A stretch of DNA of 9,243 bases, from positions 1 through 9,243 of the forward strand of contig JAGADS010000059.1 in assembly GCA_017613485.1 (NCBI GenBank), given 5' to 3'. The notes beneath the pieces were generated by a model that had not been told where the DNA came from, made no database searches, and saw only the letters and a list, made by a program, of their open reading frames with translations. The first letter of the stretch is position 1; each line of letters opens with the position of its first letter. Of this stretch, positions 4,895-9,243 are shown piece by piece. This DNA is from Treponema sp. (GTDB taxonomy: Bacteria; Spirochaetota; Spirochaetia; Treponematales; Treponemataceae). The translations under genes were made by a program, and so were the position numbers.

Positions 4895-7664
4895 ACAACT
4901 TACCTGTATCCTTTTTCTTTCCACCGTTTTCCTTCAGGGAGAAATCAATTGTAAATGAGGAATTTGCAGGAATACCGTCAATAAGTATCTGCTCGTTTTC
5001 CGCATCCATTCTGACAGCTTTAACTGTCCAGATAAAGTCACCTTTTGACAAGACTGTCAGGTCTTCCATTGTGAAGGCTGTATTTTCATTTCCGTTAAGA
5101 ATCTTTGTAAGTATCTTGTTGCCCTTGGGATTTGTTATCTCAAGAATGTAATCATGCGCACGCTTAACCGGTTTCCAGCTGAATTGTATTACTGGAGTTT
5201 TTCTCAGATATGCAGCGTCAAAATACTTTGTTTTTCCGGTTGAAAGCCCTGTCGGAGCGGGGAACGGCTCAATCGGGAGAATTGTAAATCCCTTTGTCTT
5301 GAGACCTGTAATATCAAGGTCATCAGTACTCATTGCCTCAATGTTCCAGAGATAATCACCGGCAGACAGCTGTCTTATTTGAACTGTACGTGCATTCCTG
5401 TCAACAGGATCCTTATAGGCCAAGGTGACAGATCCGTCAGATCCTACGCGATACAGTAAAATATTCTGCGTTGCAATAGCCTCTTTTGAGGACCATTTGA
5501 ATACAGGAGGATTATCAAGAGCTTCAAGACCGTCAAACTTATCGGAGTTAATCGGGAAAGTAAGCTCAACAGGATGCAGATGCTTAAGCTCAAAGACACT
5601 TTCTGTAAGAAGACCATTGCGGCGGCTTCCCTTTTCACTTTCGTTTGCATAAGCCTGAATAGACCACTGGTAATATCCGTCAGGGTAATCAGACATGTTC
5701 AGTTCCAGTGAATTAGATGATACAAAGTTTTCATCAATCAAGGAATCTGAAGAACCTGCACGATAGAGTTTTAAACGGTAATAATCTGCTCCTGCAACTG
5801 GGTTCCAGGTAAATTTATATGGAGTATAAGGCCTGATGACAGCCCTGTTTGCCTGGTTCGGATTAGGATTGGTAGGAGCCGGCAACGGAGGCACGACATG
5901 GAATAGCTTTGGTTCGGTGACATATTCATTTGTACCGTCCTTTGAGTAAAGCCTCCAGTAGTATGAACCCTGATTAAGCTTGATACCAGCAACAGAACTT
6001 CCATCCTGCTCTGTATCATATACAATATTTGTAAACGCACGGTCTGTCGCAACCTGTACATGTTTTTTAAACGGAAGGTTTGATTTCCATGTAAAGCGGC
6101 TGTCAACCAAAAGGCTCTGGAGTATTGAATAATCCTGACTCGGGAATATAGTATGCTGCTCAACCTGACCGTCGATTGCATAGAATGTACGTATAGTTGA
6201 GTATTCTGACCTGTTTCCCTCATTATCTATCTGTCTTACAGCCCAATACCACTGGCGGTTTGTTATTCCGGCAGATTTAGGTGATATACCGATATAGTTA
6301 TTCTCAAGAGTTGTCTTTATAATCGGATTTGCCAGCTGTGAATTATCAGCAATAAGAATCTCGTAACTATCAGCCTCATTTTCCATCTTCCATGAGAAAT
6401 TGATATTAACATTGCCGATCTGGGTGTTGACAAAAGTTCCGTCTGCAGGAACCTTTAGCGTAGGACGATTAAGGTTTCCTCTCTTAGAGATACGGAATGT
6501 GCTTATCTCTGATGGATTTGAAAGACCTACATTGTTTATATTGTAGAATGGAGTTACCCTCCAGTACCACTGTCCTTCATCAAGAGTTGAGATAATCGCT
6601 GAAGCAAGTGAAGATCTCTGTCTTACCACAGGATTATTCATCTGAGGATTATTTGCAATCTCCAGCTGATAAGATGCCGCATATTCAGATTCAGTCCAAA
6701 TAAGGCGTACAGGTGGTTTTTGAGTGCGATATGAATACTCATAGTCAGTAACCGGAACTTTGGCCTCAGGTGCAAGGGACTGCATTACACGGATCTTGCT
6801 TCCTGCCTCCAAAGCAGTACTTCCATCCTGATTCAAAGTTTTCAGGCGCCAGTAATAATCTCCGTTCTCAAGGTTGACTGAAAGCTGAGTGACTCCTGTA
6901 ACCGAAATACTCTGGATGACATTGTTGAATTTCTTGTCTTTAGCAAATTCAAGAACCATTGGAGTCTGATCTGAAATATTGCTGAGCCTCCAGGCAAACG
7001 GTACCTGAGCCTCTCCTTGTGTGTAATAGAGATACTTGTATTCAGGAGGAGGACTTGTCACGACAAAGGATGGCGGTGCAAACTGTCCATTCTCACCAAG
7101 CTCAAGAGCTTCTCCTTCAGAAAGAGACCTGTTGTCCAAATCAGCATATCCCTGAATAACCTGGAACGATGTTGTTCCGTCAGAAGAAATTGCACTTAAA
7201 ATACCGCCACTCTGAACTGATACCGTGACACCAGCAGATATAAGCTGCATTCCGTTTTCACCGGCAGTGACTGTTGCAGAACCCTCGGATACATCCGCAA
7301 TATTCTGTCCGTCATTGGCAAAAACCTGAATCATCGTGTTTTCCGAGACTTCAACCGTACTGTTGTCGGAATTGTATTTTATTGTTGCAGAGGAAAGCGG
7401 CATTGTATGGATTACGTCACCGTTGTACAGGTCTGAATGCTGTCTTAGGCGGTCCCATACAACACGGTCAATGAAACGTCTCTGAGCCGTCTTGTTCTTG
7501 AACGTAATGGTCGCGATGGGTTCCTCGTTCTTGGACATTACCCTGTTCAGACTTTGAGAAAATAAAACTGCACTTATCGAAGCCCCTGCGGCGCAAAAGA
7601 ATATTGCAAGCCAGAATGCAAGGGAAGCCTTACTGCTTAATGACTGTTTTGTTTTCTTCTTCAT
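4884..7664 (-). CDS. Membrane-anchored FecR-domain protein with seven Fn3-like repeats
   Basis: This 926-residue protein has a Lys-rich N-terminus, one membrane anchor at about 13-36, a FecR-like beta domain at about 75-170 (YNGDVIHT, SATIKY, VEVSENTMIQV, GSATVTAG), and seven successive beta modules of about 95-105 residues. Each module has an early Trp (225, 323, 425, 526, 620, 724, 830) and a late Trp in a YYW-like strand (272, 368, 474, 570, 667, 773, 879), always 44-49 residues apart. The C-terminus is a short Lys/Gly-rich tail. The bulk should lie in the periplasm as a long rod. Classical FecR passes outer-membrane signals to a sigma factor, but no sigma gene is visible here, so this is a different use of the domain. 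The start at 7664 is supported by an AAAGGT site 8 bases before it (7673-7678) and an immediate membrane anchor; the gene overlaps the cyclase by 35 bases. A stalk or scaffold linking inner membrane, cell wall and outer membrane is inferred. Confidence 0.87.
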   Translation of the reverse strand: MKKKTKQSLSSKASLAFWLAIFFCAAGASISAVLFSQSLNRVMSKNEEPIATITFKNKTAQRRFIDRVVWDRLRQHSDLYNGDVIHTMPLSSATIKYNSDNSTVEVSENTMIQVFANDGQNIADVSEGSATVTAGENGMQLISAGVTVSVQSGGILSAISSDGTTSFQVIQGYADLDNRSLSEGEALELGENGQFAPPSFVVTSPPPEYKYLYYTQGEAQVPFAWRLSNISDQTPMVLEFAKDKKFNNVIQSISVTGVTQLSVNLENGDYYWRLKTLNQDGSTALEAGSKIRVMQSLAPEAKVPVTDYEYSYRTQKPPVRLIWTESEYAASYQLEIANNPQMNNPVVRQRSSLASAIISTLDEGQWYWRVTPFYNINNVGLSNPSEISTFRISKRGNLNRPTLKVPADGTFVNTQIGNVNINFSWKMENEADSYEILIADNSQLANPIIKTTLENNYIGISPKSAGITNRQWYWAVRQIDNEGNRSEYSTIRTFYAIDGQVEQHTIFPSQDYSILQSLLVDSRFTWKSNLPFKKHVQVATDRAFTNIVYDTEQDGSSVAGIKLNQGSYYWRLYSKDGTNEYVTEPKLFHVVPPLPAPTNPNPNQANRAVIRPYTPYKFTWNPVAGADYYRLKLYRAGSSDSLIDENFVSSNSLELNMSDYPDGYYQWSIQAYANESEKGSRRNGLLTESVFELKHLHPVELTFPINSDKFDGLEALDNPPVFKWSSKEAIATQNILLYRVGSDGSVTLAYKDPVDRNARTVQIRQLSAGDYLWNIEAMSTDDLDITGLKTKGFTILPIEPFPAPTGLSTGKTKYFDAAYLRKTPVIQFSWKPVKRAHDYILEITNPKGNKILTKILNGNENTAFTMEDLTVLSKGDFIWTVKAVRMDAENEQILIDGIPANSSFTIDFSLKENGGKKKDTGKLYGN

Positions 7665-9243
7665 TAAGGTTTACCTTTGCAAAATCTGGAATCGGAATTC
7701 CAAGAAGTGTTCTTACTTCATTCAGGGTTTTTGGTCCAGTAGGTCCAACTGCCCTAAGACAGTCAGGATCAGCCTTAAAGTCAGGATCATTTCCCCTGAA
7801 GAATTTCTCTATGTCAAAATTCGGCATGTTCACCACACCGTAGAAATGCTGCTCACCTTTTCCCTTAACCTCAATACCAACAGGTATGCGTTCAACAAGG
7901 ATCTCACTCTCCATGTTCTCTGAGGAAATAGTAAAGTGATTCTCCTCACAGCGTATGAAGTCCTTTTTAAGCAGGTTGTAAGTATCTTCCGTAATCAGGA
8001 TATCGGTACCACACGGTTTGTTGGTGCTTTCTGTACGTGAGGCAAAGTTTACAGCATCACCAATTGCGGTATACTCCATTTTCTCACCGCCACCCATAAC
8101 ACCGGCTGTGACGCGTCCTGTATTTATACCGCATCCAATCTGAATGTGCGGCTTGTATTTTGCCTTTGGTTCTCCTGCATGGGCTTTTGTAAATGCCTCC
8201 GCAGCCTTGTTGTATTCCATAAGGGCATAGCGCATACTGATGATACCGCGGATACAGTCAACTGCATCACCCTTGACGTGTGCCTCATGCTCAGCCTGAA
8301 GCTTAGCCTTGTTCACATCGGTGTCAGGAAGTTTCTCATAGTCAAGATTATCCTCGCGCAAAAGACCCCATACACCCATGATGGCATCGCCTTCAAATTT
8401 ATCTATGTTACCGTGACTCAAAGATACACAGTTTACCATGCGTCCCATGTAGTCGTTCAGGAAGCCGATGATTTCCGCAGCAGATTCATTTCCAAAGCGG
8501 TCCTTGAAACCGTCGGATATCTTAGTAAATCCACGGATGTCGCTGAAGAATATGGTACAGTCCTTGAGGTGCGGCTCGAAATCGATTGACTTTGTTGCAA
8601 TGGCCTTGGCAACACCCTGGTTTGTGAATTTTGCAAATGTGTTAAGGAATTCACGCTCATCCACAGTTCCCTGATTCAAGATACCGATCTCATCCTTTCG
8701 TTTTTTGTTAAGGGAGTCAATTATATCCGTGTTGAAGTTACCGCGTGAAATGTCCTCCGCAGCCGCCGTAAGTTTCTTAAGAGGTTTTGCAAGGGCAAAG
8801 TGGGCAAAGAAAAGCATGACCGGAATTGCTATGAAGAAAACAAGAAGTGTAAGCATAAAGTTATTGTGCTTTGTGTAGTTTACAGCCTCAAGAACGACTG
8901 TCTCCGGTACTGTCGTCAAAACAACTATATCACCGATAGAAAGCCTTTCGTATGCCCCGTAATAATTTTCGACTTTACCGTCTTCCTCCTCCATCGTGAA
9001 CATTGTCTGGAAACTGGAAGTATTGTTGTCATTGTTCTGCCTTAGCTGCTGTACAAGAGGATGAGTGGCGAATCCAGCTCCTGCAAGAATAAGCTCTCCA
9101 TCTGGATGAAGAAGAAGGTCATTGTAGTTATTGATTATGAAAGTAGTATTGCTTGTTGTAGCACCAGAACCTGAGCCTATAGCCTCTGAAAGAGACTCTA
9201 TGGAGAATATGATGATACATGTCTGCTGCGTACCGTTGTCAGT
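7630..9243 (-). CDS. Membrane adenylate cyclase, class IIIb, with Cache sensor and HAMP (5' end outside window)
   Basis: The frame is open to the right edge, giving 537 visible residues; the start lies beyond the window, and the ATG at 9003 is internal. Order: the membrane-proximal half of a Cache-like periplasmic sensor (visible 1-125, with FIINN and HPDGEL near 35-51), a membrane helix (129-151), HAMP (about 152-190, ending DEIGIL), and a class III cyclase domain (about 225-425). Every key residue is present: metal-binding Asp 235 (FSDIRGFT) and Asp 286 (KFEGDAIM), adenine-selecting Lys 282 and Thr 392 (YTAIGD), and transition-state Asn 399 and Arg 403 (VNFASR). The Lys/Thr pair marks class IIIb and predicts ATP to cAMP; some IIIb enzymes respond to bicarbonate. 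About 110 residues follow the catalytic core, ending in a Gly/Pro-containing tail and an Asn/Glu-rich end. It is the first visible gene of the leftward block. The operon promoter must lie outside the window. Confidence 0.93.
   Translation of the reverse strand, partial: TDNGTQQTCIIIFSIESLSEAIGSGSGATTSNTTFIINNYNDLLLHPDGELILAGAGFATHPLVQQLRQNNDNNTSSFQTMFTMEEEDGKVENYYGAYERLSIGDIVVLTTVPETVVLEAVNYTKHNNFMLTLLVFFIAIPVMLFFAHFALAKPLKKLTAAAEDISRGNFNTDIIDSLNKKRKDEIGILNQGTVDEREFLNTFAKFTNQGVAKAIATKSIDFEPHLKDCTIFFSDIRGFTKISDGFKDRFGNESAAEIIGFLNDYMGRMVNCVSLSHGNIDKFEGDAIMGVWGLLREDNLDYEKLPDTDVNKAKLQAEHEAHVKGDAVDCIRGIISMRYALMEYNKAAEAFTKAHAGEPKAKYKPHIQIGCGINTGRVTAGVMGGGEKMEYTAIGDAVNFASRTESTNKPCGTDILITEDTYNLLKKDFIRCEENHFTISSENMESEILVERIPVGIEVKGKGEQHFYGVVNMPNFDIEKFFRGNDPDFKADPDCLRAVGPTGPKTLNEVRTLLGIPIPDFAKVNLNEEENKTVIKQ

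Noticed and set aside
8146..8589. Rightward open frame of 147 codons opposite the cyclase gene
   Set aside because: It lies antisense to the conserved catalytic domain and its translation shows no domain or signal.
9001..9003. ATG as start of the cyclase
   Set aside because: The same frame stays open for 80 more codons to the window edge and encodes recognisable Cache-domain sequence.

Overview
The window looks like spirochaete DNA, most likely a Treponema relative. The main reason is the left-edge gene, a class I (archaeal-type) lysyl-tRNA synthetase, the form typical of spirochaetes among bacteria. The other hints are a large FecR-domain envelope protein beside a membrane class III adenylate cyclase, and short direct-repeat arrays between genes. 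The genus is inference from remembered family knowledge, not from a search.

Layout. Positions 1-3253 are read rightward: the 3' part of lysS (cut at the left edge), a SanA/YdcF-type DUF218 membrane protein, then, behind a heptamer repeat array and a good sigma70-like promoter, a 76-residue protein of unknown function translationally coupled (TAATG) to a secreted protein with a carbohydrate-binding-like beta-sandwich. Positions 3268-9243 are read leftward and converge on the first block with only 14 bases between stop codons. In order of transcription this block has: a Cache/TM/HAMP class IIIb adenylate cyclase (5' end beyond the right edge), a 926-residue membrane-anchored FecR protein with seven Fn3-like repeats, a 459-residue exported protein ending in a predicted outer-membrane beta-barrel, and a 74-residue PC4/YdbC-type single-stranded nucleic-acid-binding protein.

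How the genes may work together. The leftward genes are packed like one operon: cyclase and FecR gene overlap by 35 bases, FecR and barrel gene overlap by 11, and the PC4-like gene follows after 22 bases with its own strong ribosome binding site. The predicted locations run from cytoplasm (cyclase catalytic domain) through the inner membrane and periplasm (Cache domain, FecR domain, long chain of Fn3-like modules) to the outer membrane (barrel). This could be a trans-envelope assembly coupling an outer-membrane protein to cAMP production; that link is a hypothesis from layout and domains, and it is the most interesting candidate system here. No tRNA, rRNA, CRISPR array, insertion sequence or phage gene was seen, and no stretch above 300 bases lacks a gene.
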